Numbered from the stretch's first letter, positions 1-11,540 are shown. The stretch: DNA of 64,000 bases from Vreelandella songnenensis (GCF_003002925.1 NZ_PVTK01000005.1:186001-250000); one strand, 5' to 3'. Numbers and translations: made by a program. Notes: generated by a model from the letters alone, not told the origin.

Positions 1-3000
1 ACACGTACTCGCCTGCGGCATCCTGAAGCATGACCATCGGGCGCTTGTCGCGGCCAGCCATCGGGCGTGCTGCGGACTCGATAACTTCGATAGAGGAAAG
101 GCCGGTCATCTCATCGACTGAGCGGTGCATGGTGACACCCTCGTCAAGATCGAGGAACTGCGCTTTACCTTCTACTTCGGCAATGATCGGGTGAGTGTGC
201 GGATCCCATTTGGCGACCATCGCACCGGCATCGACCACATCGCCGTCACGCACGGACAGCTCGGCGCCGTAAGGCAGCTTGTAGTATTCGCGCTCACGAC
301 CGTGATCGTCAGCAACCGCCAAGGCGCTTGAACGCGATACCACCACCAGCTTGCCGTCGGCACGCTCTACGTGCTTGATATTGTGCAGACGAACCTTGCC
401 GCCGTGCTTGACCTGTACGCTATCTACCGCGGATGAACGCGATGCCGCGCCACCGATGTGGAAGGTACGCATGGTCAGCTGGGTACCCGGCTCACCGATG
501 GACTGTGCGGCGATAACACCGACAGATTCACCGATATTGACCTGGTGGCCACGGGCAAGGTCACGTCCGTAACAGGACGAACACACGCCGTGCGGCGTAT
601 CACAGGTGATGGTCGAGCGTACGATGATCTCATCCACACCCATGGTGTCGAGCTCGGCACACCACTTCTCGTCGAGCAGGGTGTTACGCGGAATCAACAC
701 TTCTTCGGTGCCCGGATCGACAACGTCTACCGCTACGACACGACCCAGTACGCGCTGGGACAGCGGCACGATGATGTCGCCACCCTCGATGATCGGGTGC
801 AGCGTCAGGCCGTTTTCAGTACCACAGTCGACCTCGGTAATCACCAGATCCTGGGCCACGTCGACCAGACGGCGGGTCAGGTAACCGGAGTTGGCCGTTT
901 TCAGGGCCGTATCCGCCAGACCTTTACGGGCACCGTGGGTCGAGATGAAGTACTGAAGTACGTTCAGACCTTCACGGAAGTTGGCGACGATGGGCGTCTC
1001 GATGATCGAGCCATCAGGCTTGGCCATCAGGCCACGCATACCGGCCAGCTGACGGATCTGGGCGGCAGAACCACGCGCACCGGAGTCGGCCATGATGAAG
1101 ACGCTGTTGAACGAATCCTGCTCAACCTCGTTGCCATCGCGGTCGATGACGGTCTCTTTCGAGATACCCACCATCATCGCCTTGGCAACTTTATCGTTGG
1201 CCTTGGACCAGATATCGATAACCTTGTTGTACTTCTCGCCGGCCGTTACCAGGCCAGATGAGAACTGGTCTTCGATCTCTTTGACTTCGGCTTCCGCTGC
1301 ATCAACGATTTCAGTCTTGGCATCCGGGATAACGAAGTCGTTGACGCCGATCGAGGCGCCGGACCAGGTCGCCAGGCGGAAACCGGTGTACATAAGCTGG
1401 TCAGCGAAGATGACCGTCGGCTTGAGACCGGAGCGGCGATACACTTCGTTGATCAGGCCGGAAATCGCCTTCTTCTTCATCGGCTGGTCGATCAGCGCAA
1501 AGGGCACGCCTTCGGGCAGAATGCGGAACAGCAGCGCACGGCCAACCGTGGTTTCGTACAGACGGCGATGGAATGACTTCTCGCCGGTCTCTTCTTCAAT
1601 ATCGATCTCGTCCAGGCGCACCTTGACGCGGGCGTGCAGCGATACCGACTGGGTACCGAAGGCGCGCTCAACCTCGTTGAGGTCGGAGAACACCATGCCT
1701 TCGCCCTTGGCGTTGATCTTTTCGCGGGTCATGTAGTAAAGACCCAGAACAACGTCCTGCGACGGTACGATGATCGGCTCGCCGTTGGCCGGCGACAGCA
1801 CGTTGTTGGTCGCCATCATCAGCGCACGGGCTTCGAGCTGGGCTTCCAGGGTCAGCGGTACGTGTACCGCCATCTGGTCACCGTCAAAGTCGGCGTTGTA
1901 GGCCGCACACACCAGCGGGTGCAGCTGGATCGCCTTGCCTTCGATCAAAAGCGGCTCGAACGCCTGGATACCCAGACGGTGAAGCGTCGGCGCGCGGTTC
2001 AAGAGTACCGGGTGTTCGCGGATGACATCAGCCAGGATGTCCCACACTTCCGGAAGCTCGCGCTCGACCATCTTCTTCGCGGCCTTGATCGTGGACGCAT
2101 GGCCCAGCGACTGAAGCTTGGAGTAGATGAACGGCTTGAACAGCTCGAGCGCCATTTTCTTCGGCAGACCGCACTGGTGCAGACGCAGGGTCGGACCCAC
2201 GGTGATGACCGAACGGCCGGAGTAATCGACACGCTTGCCCAACAAGTTCTGACGGAAACGACCCTGCTTACCCTTGATCATGTCGGCAAGGGATTTCAGC
2301 GGACGCTTGTTGGAACCCGTGATCGCACGGCCACGACGGCCGTTATCCAGCAGCGCGTCGACCGCTTCCTGAAGCATACGCTTCTCGTTGCGCACGATGA
2401 TGTCCGGCGCGTTCAGGTCGAGAAGACGCTTCAGGCGGTTGTTACGGTTGATCACGCGACGGTAAAGGTCGTTGAGATCCGAGGTCGCGAAGCGGCCACC
2501 GTCCAGCGGTACCAGCGGACGCAGATCCGGCGGCAGCACGGGCAGCACTTCCATGACCATCCACGCCGGCGCATTGCCGGAGTGGTAGAACGCTTCCAGA
2601 AGCTTCAAACGCTTGGAAAGCTTCTTGATCTTGGTTTCAGAGTTGGTCTGCGGAATCTCTTCACGCAGCGTGTTGATCTCTTCTTCCAGATCGATGTCTT
2701 TGAGCAGTTCCTGCACGGCTTCGGCGCCCATGCGGGCATCGAAGTCGTCGCCGAACTCTTCAAGGGCTTCGAAGTACTGCTCATCGTTCAACAGCTGGCC
2801 GCGCTCAAGCGTGGTCATGCCCGGGTCGATCACCACGAAGCTCTCGAAGTACAGCACGCGCTCGATATCACGCAGGGTCATATCGAGGAACATGCCGATA
2901 CGCGACGGCAGTGACTTCAGAAACCAGATGTGAGCAACCGGTGACGCCAGTTCGATATGGCCCATGCGCTCACGGCGCACGGCAGCCTTGGTCACTTCGA

Positions 3001-3268
3001 CGCCACACTTCTCACAGATGATGCCGCGATGCTTCATGCGCTTGTACTTGCCGCACAAGCACTCGTAATCCTTTACCGGACCAAAGATCTTGGCACAGAA
3101 CAGGCCATCCCGCTCCGGCTTGAAGGTACGGTAGTTGATGGTCTCAGGCTTCTTCACCTCGCCGAAAGACCAGGAGCGAATCATGTCCGGCGACGCCAGA
3201 GTAATCTTGATCGCGTCAAACTCTTCGGACTGAGATTGCGATTTGAGTACTTTCACCAAATCTTTCAT
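1..3268 (-). CDS. rpoC: RNA polymerase beta' subunit (3' end beyond window)
   Basis: Largest catalytic subunit of RNA polymerase. About 1089 codons are visible from the start, so roughly the last 300 of a usual ~1400 lie off the left edge. The start ATG is preceded by an AGGAG ribosome site and lies 10 bases after the rpoB stop. The N-terminal zinc motif (CLCG...CEKCG) is present. The Mg2+-binding catalytic loop NADFDGD is at residues 458-464 (bases 1877-1897). The second zinc cluster ([14 protein letters not shown]) is visible near the left edge. It is co-transcribed with rpoB as the last gene of the secE-nusG-rpl-rpoB series. No frameshift was seen. Confidence 0.99.
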   Translation of the reverse strand, partial: MKDLVKVLKSQSQSEEFDAIKITLASPDMIRSWSFGEVKKPETINYRTFKPERDGLFCAKIFGPVKDYECLCGKYKRMKHRGIICEKCGVEVTKAAVRRERMGHIELASPVAHIWFLKSLPSRIGMFLDMTLRDIERVLYFESFVVIDPGMTTLERGQLLNDEQYFEALEEFGDDFDARMGAEAVQELLKDIDLEEEINTLREEIPQTNSETKIKKLSKRLKLLEAFYHSGNAPAWMVMEVLPVLPPDLRPLVPLDGGRFATSDLNDLYRRVINRNNRLKRLLDLNAPDIIVRNEKRMLQEAVDALLDNGRRGRAITGSNKRPLKSLADMIKGKQGRFRQNLLGKRVDYSGRSVITVGPTLRLHQCGLPKKMALELFKPFIYSKLQSLGHASTIKAAKKMVERELPEVWDILADVIREHPVLLNRAPTLHRLGIQAFEPLLIEGKAIQLHPLVCAAYNADFDGDQMAVHVPLTLEAQLEARALMMATNNVLSPANGEPIIVPSQDVVLGLYYMTREKINAKGEGMVFSDLNEVERAFGTQSVSLHARVKVRLDEIDIEEETGEKSFHRRLYETTVGRALLFRILPEGVPFALIDQPMKKKAISGLINEVYRRSGLKPTVIFADQLMYTGFRLATWSGASIGVNDFVIPDAKTEIVDAAEAEVKEIEDQFSSGLVTAGEKYNKVIDIWSKANDKVAKAMMVGISKETVIDRDGNEVEQDSFNSVFIMADSGARGSAAQIRQLAGMRGLMAKPDGSIIETPIVANFREGLNVLQYFISTHGARKGLADTALKTANSGYLTRRLVDVAQDLVITEVDCGTENGLTLHPIIEGGDIIVPLSQRVLGRVVAVDVVDPGTEEVLIPRNTLLDEKWCAELDTMGVDEIIVRSTITCDTPHGVCSSCYGRDLARGHQVNIGESVGVIAAQSIGEPGTQLTMRTFHIGGAASRSSAVDSVQVKHGGKVRLHNIKHVERADGKLVVVSRSSALAVADDHGREREYYKLPYGAELSVRDGDVVDAGAMVAKWDPHTHPIIAEVEGKAQFLDLDEGVTMHRSVDEMTGLSSIEVIESAARPMAGRDKRPMVMLQDAAGEYV

Positions 3269-3278
3269 ATGACGGCTC

Positions 3279-6200
3279 CTAGCTCTCTAACTCGATATCG
3301 ATGCCCAGCGAGCGGATTTCCTTCACGAGTACGTTGAAGGATTCCGGCATGCCCGCCTGCATGGTGTGGTCGCCATCCACGATGTTTTTGTACATCTTGG
3401 TGCGGCCTTCGACGTCATCCGATTTGACGGTGAGCATCTCCTGCAGGGTGTAGGCTGCGCCATAGGCTTCCAGCGCCCACACTTCCATCTCACCAAAGCG
3501 CTGACCACCGAACTGCGCCTTACCACCCAAGGGCTGCTGGGTAACCAGCGAGTAAGAACCGGTAGAACGTGCGTGCATCTTGTCGTCTACCAGGTGGTTC
3601 AGTTTCAGCATGTACATGTAACCCACGGTTACCGGGCGATCGAATGCATCACCGGTACGGCCGTCGTACAGCGCCATCTGGCCCGACTCAGGAATGTCCG
3701 CAAGCTTCAGCAGGTGTTTGATCTCGTGCTCTTTGGCACCATCAAATACCGGCGTTGCCATGGGCACACCGCCTTTCAGGTTCTTGGCCAGTGCGATGAC
3801 TTCGTCGTCACTCAGCGAATCCAGGTCTTCAGCGCGGGCGCCCGGCGTGTTGTACACCTGACCCAGGAAGTCGCGAATCTCGGCAACCTGCTGGCCACGC
3901 GCATCACGCAGCATGGCGTCGATCTTGACACCCAGACCGCGCGCCGCCATACCCAGGTGGGTTTCCAGAATCTGACCGACGTTCATGCGCGACGGTACAC
4001 CCAGCGGGTTGAGCACGACGTCGACCGGCTCGCCCTTCTCGTCAAACGGCATGTCTTCGATCGGCATGATCGCGGAGATAACACCCTTGTTACCGTGACG
4101 ACCGGCCATCTTGTCGCCGGGCTGGATGCGACGCTTGACCGCCATGTAGACCTTGACGATCTTCAGCACGCCCGGTGCGAGATCATCGCCCTGGGTCAGC
4201 TTGCGCTTCTTGTCTTCGAAGCGCTCGTCCATCTCTTTACGGCGGTTTTCCAGCTGTTCGTCAGCCTGAGCCAGAAGCTCGTTGTAGGACTCATCCTGCA
4301 TGCGCAGTTTGAACCACTGCTGACGCGGCAGCTCTTCAAGGTACTCTTCGTCGAGCACATCGCCTTTCTTGAGTTTCGGACCACCGTTGACCGGCTGACC
4401 ATCCAGCGTACGCTTCAGACGCTCGAAGGTGGCGTCTTCGGCAATACGGTAGGTTTCCTGCAGATCCTTGCGCACTTCATCGAGCTGCATCTGCTCGATG
4501 GAAAGCGCACGGGAGTCTTTTTCGACGCCGTCACGGGTGAAGACCTGAACGTCGATGACCGTACCTTTCATGCCGGTGGGGGCACGCAGGGAGGTATCTT
4601 TAACGTCGGAGGCCTTCTCACCGAAGATCGCACGCAGCAGCTTCTCTTCCGGCGTCAGCTGGGTTTCACCCTTCGGCGTCACCTTGCCGACCAGGATGTC
4701 GCCCGGGCCCACTTCGGCGCCGATGTAGACAACGCCCGCCTCGTCCAGCTTGCCAAGCGCCGACTCGCCGACGTTGGGAATGTCCGAGGTGATCTCTTCC
4801 GGCCCCAGCTTGGTGTCGCGCGACACACAGGTCAGTTCCTGGATGTGAATCGTGGTGAAACGGTCTTCCTGAACCACCCGCTCGGACAGCAGGATGGAGT
4901 CCTCGAAGTTGTAGCCGTTCCAGGGCATGAACGCGATACGCATGTTCTGACCGAGTGCCAGGTCACCCATGTCGACCGACGGGCCGTCGGCGAGGATGTC
5001 GCCACGTGCCACGCTGTCACCCGGACGCACGATGGGGCGCTGGTTCATGCAGGTGTTCTGGTTCGAACGCGTGTACTTGGTCAGGTTGTAGATATCAACG
5101 CCGGCTTCACCGCCGATGATTTCATCTTCATTGACCCGTACGACGACACGACGCGCATCGACGGAATCGATCACACCGCCACGGCGCGCTACGGCACAAA
5201 CGCCGGAGTCGCGTGCAACGAAACGCTCCATACCGGTACCCACGAGCGGCTTGTCGGCGCGCAGAGTGGGAACGGCCTGACGCTGCATGTTCGCACCCAT
5301 TAGGGCGCGGTTGGCATCATCGTGCTCAAGGAACGGGATCAGGGCCGCGGCCACCGATACAACCTGACGCGGGGACACGTCCATCAGCGTCACTTGCTCA
5401 GGACGCATGAAGGTAGTCTCGCCGCGGTGACGCACCTGAACCAGGTCATCACTGAGCTTGTTGGACTCGTCAACCGCCGCCGACGCCTGGGCGATAACGA
5501 AATCACCCTCTTCGATCGCTGACAGGTGAACGATATCGTCCGTCACCTGACCCGCGTTCACCTTACGGTACGGCGTCTCGAGGAAACCGTAGCTGTTGGT
5601 GTGGCTGTAGGTGGCCAGCGAGTTGATCAGACCGATGTTCGGACCTTCCGGCGTCTCGATCGGGCACAGACGACCGTAGTGCGTGGCGTGTACGTCACGT
5701 ACTTCGAAGCCTGCACGCTCACGGGTCAGACCACCCGGGCCGAGTGCAGACACACGACGCTTGTGGGTAACTTCCGAAAGCGGGTTGTTCTGGTCCATGA
5801 ACTGTGAAAGCTGGCTTGAACCGAAGAACTCTTTCACCGCCGCCGCGACCGGCTTGGCGTTGATCAGATCCTGCGGCATCAGGCCTTCGCTTTCCGCCAT
5901 GGACAGACGCTCTTTCACCGCACGCTCGACACGTACCAGACCCACGCGGAACTGGTTTTCGGCCATCTCGCCGACACAGCGGATACGGCGGTTGCCCAGG
6001 TGATCGATATCGTCAACGTCACCAAAGCCGTTACGGATATTGATCAGCTCGCGCAGTACATCCAGGATGTCCTTGCGGTCCAGCACGCCGGAGCCGGTGT
6101 CGGAATCGCGACGCAGGCGGCGGTTGAACTTCATGCGGCCGACACCGGAAAGATCGTAGCGGTCTTCGGTGAAGAACAGGTTGTGGAACAGCGTTTCAGC

Positions 6201-7355
6201 CGCTTCCTTGGTGGGCGGCTCGCCAGGACGCATCATGCGGTAGATTTCAACGAGCGCCTCGAGCTGCGAACCGGTGGTATCGAGCTTCAGGGTGTCGGAA
6301 ATGAACGAGCCGCAATCCAGGTCGTTGGTGTAGAGCGTTTCGATCAGGGTGATACCACCCTGGGCCATGCGCTCCAGCACTTCAGGCGTAATTTCGGTAT
6401 TGCAGGGGCAGATCAGCTCGCCAGTCTTGGTGTCGATCTGATCCTTGGCCAGCGTCTTGCCGAACAGGTACTCCATCGGTACTTCCAGGCGCTCAAGGCC
6501 GGCTTTTTCAAGCTGACGAATGTGCTTCTGGGTAATACGACGGCCCTCTTCCACAATGATCTCGCCGTTACCGTCTTTAATATCGAAGGTAGCGGTTTCA
6601 CCGCGCAGGCGCGAAGGCACCAGCTCCACGGAGAAGCCGGACTTCTCGATGTGGAACACGCTGGTGTCGAAGAACTCGTTGAGGATTTCTTCAGCGCTCA
6701 TGCCAAGCGCGCGCATCAGTACCGAGGCCGGCAGTTTGCGGCGACGGTCGATACGTACGAACACGTTGTCTTTCGGGTCGAACTCGAAGTCGAGCCAGGA
6801 ACCACGGTAAGGAATCACGCGCGCTGAATAGAGCAGCTTGCCTGATGAGTGGCTCTTGCCTTTGTCGTGATCGAAGAACACACCGGGCGAGCGGTGGAGC
6901 TGGGAAACGATAACCCGCTCAGTACCGTTGATAACAAAGGTACCGTTCTCAGTCATCAGGGGGATTTCCCCCATGTAGACTTCTTGCTCTTTAATATCCT
7001 TGATTGCCTTGTTCGAGGAATCGCGATCGTAGATGATCAAGCGAACCTTGACGCGCAGCGGGGCGGAATAGGTCACGCCGCGCAGCTGACACTCCTTAAC
7101 ATCGAACGCCGGCGTGCCAAAGCGATAGCTGACGTACTCAAGTGCTGCGTTACCGGAGAAGCTCTCAATCGGGAACACGGACTTGAACGCCGCATGCAGG
7201 CCAACTTCGTGACGCTCGTCAGGCGAACGATCTTGCTGGAGAAAGTCGTAATAGGAATCAAGCTGGATGGCCAGCAAGTAAGGCACATCCATCACTTGGG
7301 GCAGTTTGCCGAAATCCTTGCGGATGCGTTTTTTCTCAGTATATGAGTAAGCCAT
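3279..7355 (-). CDS. rpoB: RNA polymerase beta subunit
   Basis: Core RNA polymerase subunit of 1358 residues, close to the gammaproteobacterial norm (1342 in E. coli). It begins [15 protein letters not shown] and ends with a short acidic tail (DIELES). The rifampicin-pocket segment starts at residue 514 ([20 protein letters not shown]) and looks wild type at the positions usually mutated in resistance (D, H and S residues retained). [12 protein letters not shown], the conserved basic segment near the active site, is present. A GGGGA ribosome site precedes the ATG. It sits 258 bases downstream of rplL with a hairpin in the gap, and it is tightly followed by rpoC. Confidence 0.99.
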   Translation of the reverse strand: MAYSYTEKKRIRKDFGKLPQVMDVPYLLAIQLDSYYDFLQQDRSPDERHEVGLHAAFKSVFPIESFSGNAALEYVSYRFGTPAFDVKECQLRGVTYSAPLRVKVRLIIYDRDSSNKAIKDIKEQEVYMGEIPLMTENGTFVINGTERVIVSQLHRSPGVFFDHDKGKSHSSGKLLYSARVIPYRGSWLDFEFDPKDNVFVRIDRRRKLPASVLMRALGMSAEEILNEFFDTSVFHIEKSGFSVELVPSRLRGETATFDIKDGNGEIIVEEGRRITQKHIRQLEKAGLERLEVPMEYLFGKTLAKDQIDTKTGELICPCNTEITPEVLERMAQGGITLIETLYTNDLDCGSFISDTLKLDTTGSQLEALVEIYRMMRPGEPPTKEAAETLFHNLFFTEDRYDLSGVGRMKFNRRLRRDSDTGSGVLDRKDILDVLRELINIRNGFGDVDDIDHLGNRRIRCVGEMAENQFRVGLVRVERAVKERLSMAESEGLMPQDLINAKPVAAAVKEFFGSSQLSQFMDQNNPLSEVTHKRRVSALGPGGLTRERAGFEVRDVHATHYGRLCPIETPEGPNIGLINSLATYSHTNSYGFLETPYRKVNAGQVTDDIVHLSAIEEGDFVIAQASAAVDESNKLSDDLVQVRHRGETTFMRPEQVTLMDVSPRQVVSVAAALIPFLEHDDANRALMGANMQRQAVPTLRADKPLVGTGMERFVARDSGVCAVARRGGVIDSVDARRVVVRVNEDEIIGGEAGVDIYNLTKYTRSNQNTCMNQRPIVRPGDSVARGDILADGPSVDMGDLALGQNMRIAFMPWNGYNFEDSILLSERVVQEDRFTTIHIQELTCVSRDTKLGPEEITSDIPNVGESALGKLDEAGVVYIGAEVGPGDILVGKVTPKGETQLTPEEKLLRAIFGEKASDVKDTSLRAPTGMKGTVIDVQVFTRDGVEKDSRALSIEQMQLDEVRKDLQETYRIAEDATFERLKRTLDGQPVNGGPKLKKGDVLDEEYLEELPRQQWFKLRMQDESYNELLAQADEQLENRRKEMDERFEDKKRKLTQGDDLAPGVLKIVKVYMAVKRRIQPGDKMAGRHGNKGVISAIMPIEDMPFDEKGEPVDVVLNPLGVPSRMNVGQILETHLGMAARGLGVKIDAMLRDARGQQVAEIRDFLGQVYNTPGARAEDLDSLSDDEVIALAKNLKGGVPMATPVFDGAKEHEIKHLLKLADIPESGQMALYDGRTGDAFDRPVTVGYMYMLKLNHLVDDKMHARSTGSYSLVTQQPLGGKAQFGGQRFGEMEVWALEAYGAAYTLQEMLTVKSDDVEGRTKMYKNIVDGDHTMQAGMPESFNVLVKEIRSLGIDIELES

Positions 7356-7537
7356 CTGTATTCCCCAGCTTGTTCACCATGGGTGACCGATGCGTGGTCA
7401 TCGCTGCCCTGCGCGGGCGTGTCAGACGCAGACAGCAAGCTCCTAAGTCGGTAGCTCGCCGTCGAAAATCTTGATCGATAACAGTGTTACAACAACGGTA
7501 TTACTGTGCTTCTGCAACAACCTTATGGTTGTAACAG

Positions 7538-7573
7538 AAAAAGGCCGGCAGCGGGATATGCCCGCCGCCAGCC
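7538..7573 (-). terminator. Terminator-like hairpin (attenuator) between rplL and rpoB
   Basis: On the minus strand a 13-bp GC-rich stem (GGCTGGCGGCGGG pairing with CCCGCTGCCGGCC, two G-U pairs) with loop CATAT is followed by five T. It lies 41-76 bases after the rplL stop and about 180 bases before rpoB. A second small hairpin (ACAACC-TTAT-GGTTGT, 7517-7532) follows. In E. coli the rplL-rpoB gap has a partial attenuator that lowers rpoBC expression relative to L7/L12, and this hairpin fits that role. The rest of the 258-base gap shows no gene. Confidence 0.75.
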
Positions 7574-7613
7574 GTGGAAGCTTACGCAGCGCGTAAAGCC
7601 GTCAGCACAAGAA

Positions 7614-7985
7614 TTACTTGAGCTCGACGGTTGCGCCCGCTTCTTCCAGCTTCGCTTTAGCTGCTTCAGCGTCGTCCTTGGACATCGCTTCTTTGATGGT
7701 CGCCGGAGCGCCGTCAACGGCACCCTTGGCTTCTTTCAGGCCAAGACCGGTGATTTCGCGAACCGCTTTGATGACGTTAACTTTCTTGTCACCAGCAGAT
7801 GCCAGAACCAGGTCGAATTCGGTCTGCTCTTCTGCAGCAGCTTCGCCGCCAGCAGCCGGGCCAGCCATAACAGCTGCAGCAGCTGATACGCCGAATTTCT
7901 CTTCCATCGCTTCGATCAGCTCGACAACTTCCATTACTGACATGTCGGCTACAGCATTGATGATATCGTCTTTAGACAGTGCCAT
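7614..7985 (-). CDS. rplL: 50S ribosomal protein L7/L12
   Basis: Ribosomal stalk protein that recruits translation factors, 123 residues (family 120-130). It shows the N-terminal dimerisation helices ([19 protein letters not shown]), an Ala-rich hinge (residues ~35-50), and a C-terminal domain with the factor-binding stretch [15 protein letters not shown]. It ends ATVELK. It lies just downstream of rplJ, the partner that holds L12 dimers, with a gap of 111 bases. Confidence 0.98.
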   Translation of the reverse strand: MALSKDDIINAVADMSVMEVVELIEAMEEKFGVSAAAAVMAGPAAGGEAAAEEQTEFDLVLASAGDKKVNVIKAVREITGLGLKEAKGAVDGAPATIKEAMSKDDAEAAKAKLEEAGATVELK

Positions 7986-8096
7986 TTTTCATTCCTAACT
8001 TTGCGGGAGTCTCGGTCGGCCGAGAACTCAGGATTCATTGCTCGGTTCAGGCAGCGAGCTGCAACAACAGTTCACGCCGCCTGCAAAAAGATCTGC

Positions 8097-8600
8097 TTAC
8101 GCAGCTTCTTCTTGCTTCTGGTCGCGCAGGGCGGCCAGAGTACGAACCAGCTTGCCAGCGGAGGCTTCTTTCATTACCGACATCAACTTGGCAATAGCTT
8201 CGTTGTAAGTCGGCAGGGTTGCCAGACGGTCGATGTCAGCAGCCGGGATCAGTTCGCCTTCGTAGGCCAACGCCTTCACTTCGAAGTTCTGCTCGGTTTT
8301 AGCAAAATCCTTGAACAAACGAGCGGCAGCGCCCGGATGGTCAGTAGAGAAAGCCAACAGAGTCGGACCAACAAAGCTCTCGTTCAGACACTCCCACTGA
8401 GTGCCCTCGAGGGCGCGGCGAGCCAGAGTGTTGCGAACAACACGCAGCTCTACACCATTCTCACGTGCCTGCTTGCGCAGATCGGTCATTTTACCGACCG
8501 TTACACCGCGAGAATCGGCAACTACGACGGAGAGTGCGCCCTTGGCCGCTTCACTGACCTCGGCAACAATCGCTTTCTTGCCTTCAAGTGCTAGTGGCAC
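8097..8600 (-). CDS. rplJ: 50S ribosomal protein L10
   Basis: Base of the ribosomal stalk and the protein that binds its own leader for feedback control. A GTG at 8600 is chosen as start, giving 167 residues beginning [15 protein letters not shown]. It has AAGGAG with 8-base spacing, whereas a second in-frame GTG at 8609 sits directly against that site. Conserved elements are the N-terminal [15 protein letters not shown] rRNA-binding part and the C-terminal L12-docking helix. The preceding 302 bases hold the L10 leader. Confidence 0.96.
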   Translation of the reverse strand: MPLALEGKKAIVAEVSEAAKGALSVVVADSRGVTVGKMTDLRKQARENGVELRVVRNTLARRALEGTQWECLNESFVGPTLLAFSTDHPGAAARLFKDFAKTEQNFEVKALAYEGELIPAADIDRLATLPTYNEAIAKLMSVMKEASAGKLVRTLAALRDQKQEEAA

Positions 8601-8690
8601 AGTGATCACTCCTTCGTGCCGGAACCGTTAAGGGCTCCGGAGGTTACCATCTCTTTCAGGCCTGATATAACCGGCGCTGAAAGCCTTGGG

Positions 8691-8755
8691 GGATGGTGCT
8701 CACCAGAAAGCAGTGTCAGCTAAAAGCTTCAACCAACTGGCGGCCACACCATCTG
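8691..8755 (-). promoter_or_regulatory. L10 leader-like RNA fold upstream of rplJ
   Basis: On the minus strand GATGGTG (8747-8753) can pair with CACCATC (8692-8698), enclosing a second pairing of CCGCCAG (8737-8743) with CTGGTG (8701-8706) and a further loop. This bulged stem about 90-150 bases before rplJ has the position and shape of the L10(L12)4 autoregulatory leader known from E. coli. The identification rests on hand pairing, not on a covariance model. Confidence 0.6.
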
Positions 8756-8811
8756 CGCAGGCGCTCTAGGCAATTAAGCCGCGCTGACATGTAGACATAC
8801 GGCGCGGCACC

Positions 8812-8860
8812 TGCGGTCTTTGACGGTGCTCTGGCAGGCTTACCTCACCAGAGGACCGCA
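8812..8860 (-). other. Long imperfect stem between rplA and rplJ
   Basis: On the minus strand TGCGGTCCTCTGG (8848-8860) pairs with CCAGAG (8829-8834) and, across a 10-base bulge, GACCGCA (8812-8818). It begins 43 bases after the rplA stop and is not followed by a T-run, so it is not a classic terminator. It may be the distal arm of the rplJ leader or protect the rplKA mRNA end. No clear -10/-35 for a separate rplJ promoter could be fixed. Confidence 0.45.
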
Positions 8861-8902
8861 AAGTTCTTGCTCGGTTCTTACTAGAAACTGACGACGTTCT
8901 GC

Positions 8903-9595
8903 TTATACAAATGCAGAGTGGTCGATAGTCAGACCTGGGCCCATGGTAGTGGACAGGGTGACTTTCTTAAAGTAAATACCTTTGGAAGAGCTCGGCTTGA
9001 GACGCTTCAGGTCTGCAACCAGCGCTTCCAGGTTACCCTGAACGGACGCCGCATCGAACGTCACTTTACCCAGCGTAGTGTGGATAATGCCGTTCTTGTC
9101 AGTACGGAAACGTACCTGACCCGCTTTGGCGTTCTTGACGGCCGTGGCAACGTCAGGCGTTACAGTGCCGACTTTCGGGTTAGGCATCAGGCCGCGCGGA
9201 CCCAGGATCTGACCCAGCTGACCCACAACGCGCATGGCGTCGGGTGAAGCGATAACGACGTCAAAATCCATCACGCCTTTTTTCACTTGCTCAGCCAGTT
9301 CGTCCATACCCACGATGTCAGCGCCGGCTTCTTTAGCCGCTTCAGCGTTGGCGCCCTGAGTGAAGACTGCTACACGAACGTCTTTACCGGTGCCGTTAGG
9401 CATGACGGTAGCGCCACGTACAACCTGGTCGGATTTACGCGGGTCAACGCCAAGGTTGATCGCAACGTCAACAGACTCGTTGAATTTGACGGTAGACAGC
9501 TCAGAGAGCAGCGCAACCGCTTCTTCCAGAGAGTAGGACTTGTTGGCGTCTACTTTTTCGCGAATCACTTTCGCGCGCTTGGACAGTTTAGCCAT
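8903..9595 (-). CDS. rplA: 50S ribosomal protein L1
   Basis: Ribosomal L1-stalk protein, 230 residues (family ~230-235), beginning [16 protein letters not shown]. It carries the hallmark [16 protein letters not shown] in the second half, the most conserved L1 segment, and ends [10 protein letters not shown]. In E. coli L1 also represses rplK-rplA translation. The start codon is two bases after the rplK stop, so translation is probably coupled. Confidence 0.98.
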   Translation of the reverse strand: MAKLSKRAKVIREKVDANKSYSLEEAVALLSELSTVKFNESVDVAINLGVDPRKSDQVVRGATVMPNGTGKDVRVAVFTQGANAEAAKEAGADIVGMDELAEQVKKGVMDFDVVIASPDAMRVVGQLGQILGPRGLMPNPKVGTVTPDVATAVKNAKAGQVRFRTDKNGIIHTTLGKVTFDAASVQGNLEALVADLKRLKPSSSKGIYFKKVTLSTTMGPGLTIDHSAFV

Positions 9596-9597
9596 GA

Positions 9598-10029
9598 TCA
9601 GAGACCCTCCACGTTAAGGCCCATGCTACGAGCGCTGCCTGCGATAGTACGTACGGCGGCGTCGAGATCGGAAGCCGTCAGATCAGGTTCTTTGGTCTTG
9701 GCGATCTCTTCAAGCTGCTCGCGAGACACGGTGCCGACCTTCTTCTTGTTCGGCTCACCAGAACCAGACTTGATGCCAGCGGCTTTTTTCAGCAGCACGG
9801 CAGCAGGCGGCGTCTTGGTGACGAACGTGAAGCTACGGTCAGAGTAGACAGTGATCACGACAGGCGTCGGCAGGCCCGGCTCAATGTCTTGAGTCGCGGC
9901 GTTGAACGCTTTACAGAATTCCATGATGTTCACGCCGTGCTGACCCAGCGCTGGGCCTACGGGCGGACTTGGATTGGCTTTACCTGCAGCTACCTGCAGC
10001 TTGATGTAAGCCTGGACTTTCTTGGCCAT
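9598..10029 (-). CDS. rplK: 50S ribosomal protein L11
   Basis: Binds 23S rRNA at the GTPase centre with L10. It has 143 residues (142 in E. coli) and starts [20 protein letters not shown] with [18 protein letters not shown] directly after, both diagnostic of L11. The C-terminal RNA-binding domain ends [16 protein letters not shown] site precedes the ATG. It is first gene of the rplKA pair, 110 bases after nusG. Confidence 0.98.
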   Translation of the reverse strand: MAKKVQAYIKLQVAAGKANPSPPVGPALGQHGVNIMEFCKAFNAATQDIEPGLPTPVVITVYSDRSFTFVTKTPPAAVLLKKAAGIKSGSGEPNKKKVGTVSREQLEEIAKTKEPDLTASDLDAAVRTIAGSARSMGLNVEGL

Positions 10030-10079
10030 GGTAATTACTCCATTTGGGTACTAGCGCCTTGCGGCTCCCCGGGACTAAC

Positions 10080-10100
10080 GAGACAGCCAATGGCTGCCTC
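10080..10100 (-). other. Stem-loop between nusG and rplK
   Basis: On the minus strand a 9-bp stem GAGGCAGCC / GGCTGTCTC has loop ATT and is followed by GTTAGT, so there is little U-richness. It sits midway in the 110-base nusG-rplK gap. It could be a weak terminator or mRNA processing signal. The L11 leader that L1 binds in E. coli also lies in this gap, but I cannot define that site here. Confidence 0.5.
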
Positions 10101-10139
10101 TTGCGAATTTTCGACTGCGAGACCTATCGGCTTGCAAGC

Positions 10140-10673
10140 TTACTCTTTTTCAACCTGAGAAAACTCGAGCTCGACAGGGGTTGCACGCCCAAAGATCAAC
10201 ACGCTGACCTGCAAACGGCTCTTGTCGTAGTTGACTTCCTCGACCACGCCGTTGAAATCAGCAAACGGGCCATCCACCACGCGCACCGACTGGCCTGGCT
10301 CGAACATGGTCTTGGGCCGCGGCTTGTCGGTACCGTCTTTCACGCGACGCAAGATAGCGTCGGCTTCACGAGACGTGATCGGTGCCGGTTTCTCTTTGGT
10401 GCCGCCAATGAAGCCCATGACGCGCGGGGTTTCATTGACGAGGTGCCATGTTTCGTCGGCCATTTCCATCTCGACCAGTACATAGCCGGGATAGAATTTG
10501 CGCTCGCTCTTGCGGCGCTTGCCGTCGCGCATCTCAACGACTTCTTCCGTCGGCACCAGAATCTCGCCAAAGCGATCTTCCATGCCGTGCATTTTCACAC
10601 GCTCGATAAGTGAGCGCATGACATGCTTTTCGAAGCCGGAATAGGCGTGAACGACGTACCAACGTTTGGACAT
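10140..10673 (-). CDS. nusG: Transcription termination/antitermination factor NusG
   Basis: RNA polymerase processivity factor linking transcription to Rho and to ribosomes. It has 177 residues (181 in E. coli). The NGN domain begins [17 protein letters not shown], and the C-terminal KOW domain contains [19 protein letters not shown]. It is eight bases downstream of secE, the usual secE-nusG pair. Confidence 0.98.
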   Translation of the reverse strand: MSKRWYVVHAYSGFEKHVMRSLIERVKMHGMEDRFGEILVPTEEVVEMRDGKRRKSERKFYPGYVLVEMEMADETWHLVNETPRVMGFIGGTKEKPAPITSREADAILRRVKDGTDKPRPKTMFEPGQSVRVVDGPFADFNGVVEEVNYDKSRLQVSVLIFGRATPVELEFSQVEKE

Positions 10674-10681
10674 GAAAGCTC

Positions 10682-11065
10682 CTAACCAATGACGCCGGAC
10701 ATTGCCCAGCCAAGAAGAGTATCAATCAACCACAGCATCAAACCCACCACGAGAACAGCCACCAGAACAATCGCGGTGGTTTGAATCGTTTCGGGACGGG
10801 TCGGCCATACAACGCGCTGAATCTCTTTCTTGGCGCTAACGGCCAGCTCCATCAAGCTGCGACCTTTGGCAGTGGTGAGTGCGATCAGACCTGCAAGCGC
10901 ACATAACACCACCACGCCCAGAACGCGGTAGAGCAGACCAATATCGGTGAAATAGGTATTACCTACGACAGCAACGACAAGCAGCGCTATAACCGCCGCC
11001 CACTTGAGCCCGTCATGGCGCGTCTGTTGCACCTCGGCGCCATGTTTTACAGAACTCGGCTTCAT
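10682..11065 (-). CDS. secE: Preprotein translocase subunit SecE
   Basis: Essential SecYEG channel subunit, 127 residues. The ATG at 11065 ([19 protein letters not shown]) is chosen because GAGGAG precedes it by ten bases. Longer in-frame readings run back through the tRNA-Trp gene and are artefacts. Three membrane segments are visible (residues ~19-35, ~42-62 and ~95-120), as in other gammaproteobacteria. The conserved cytoplasmic amphipathic helix and hinge [15 protein letters not shown] comes before the last one. Confidence 0.95.
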   Translation of the reverse strand: MKPSSVKHGAEVQQTRHDGLKWAAVIALLVVAVVGNTYFTDIGLLYRVLGVVVLCALAGLIALTTAKGRSLMELAVSAKKEIQRVVWPTRPETIQTTAIVLVAVLVVGLMLWLIDTLLGWAMSGVIG

Positions 11066-11120
11066 AAAAACGAGACTCCTCAGGGTGCAGCGAGCGACTA
11101 TGGAATTCTTTAAATACATA

Positions 11121-11136
11121 CCAACCTGGGGAAGGT

Positions 11137-11139
<3 letters not shown>
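11121..11139 (-). other. Hairpin abutting the tRNA-Trp 3' end
   Basis: On the minus strand CCAACC-TTCCCCA-GGTTGG begins with the encoded CCA of tRNA-Trp. With no T-run it is unlikely to terminate, since secE must be transcribed through it. It may mark where the tRNA is cut from the secE message. Confidence 0.5.
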
Positions 11140-11212
<73 letters not shown>

Positions 11213-11263
11213 GTATCATCGCGTGCCCGGGCATTTAGCCAAGCCCAAGCAACAGCGGGCGCC

Positions 11264-11292
11264 ATGGTAGCGGAGAAGTAACCGCCTGACAA
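11264..11292 (-). promoter_or_regulatory. Promoter for tRNA-Trp-secE-nusG
   Basis: On the minus strand TTGTCA (11287-11292), a 17-base spacer, then TACCAT (11264-11269), about 50 bases before tRNA-Trp. The sequence after the -10 is GC-rich (GGCGCCCGC), typical of stringently controlled stable-RNA promoters. Read by eye. Confidence 0.65.
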
Positions 11293-11342
11293 CCCTTTTT
11301 TGCAGATTAAGCGTGCAGTATGCACCACCTAATCACAGAGAC

Positions 11343-11367
11343 AAAAAAAGCGAGCTTGGCTCGCTTT
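11343..11367 (-). terminator. Intrinsic terminator of the tRNA-Tyr-Gly-Thr operon
   Basis: On the minus strand GCGAGC-CAA-GCTCGC, extended by AAA/TTT, ends in seven T, starting 11 bases after the tRNA-Thr CCA end. It separates the three-tRNA operon from the tRNA-Trp promoter, in the place where other gammaproteobacteria read on into tuf. Confidence 0.9.
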
Positions 11368-11377
11368 CTTCGCAATA

Positions 11378-11452
11378 TGGAGCTCATGGACGGAATTGAA
11401 CCGTCGACCTCACCCTTACCAAGGGTGTGCTCTACCCCTGAGCTACATGAGC
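11378..11452 (-). tRNA. tRNA-Thr (GGT anticodon)
   Basis: 75 bases with encoded CCA. The acceptor GCTCATG pairs with CATGAGC, the anticodon stem ACCCT/AGGGT frames loop TGGTAA with anticodon GGT, and the T arm holds GGTTCAATTCC. Last gene of a Tyr-Gly-Thr tRNA cluster. Confidence 0.97.
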
Positions 11453-11466
11453 ATAAACACATCAAC

Positions 11467-11540
<74 letters not shown>

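Noticed and set aside
458..2914. Two long plus-strand frames antisense to rpoC
   Set aside because: Low-complexity His/Arg/Gln-rich translation typical of antisense frames; rpoC is unmistakable.
3366..5303. 645-codon plus-strand open frame antisense to rpoB
   Set aside because: Shadow of high-GC codon use in rpoB; no recognisable domain, no ribosome site, and the real gene on the other strand is certain.
5729..5816. Rifampicin-resistance change in rpoB
   Set aside because: The pocket residues visible match the wild-type pattern.
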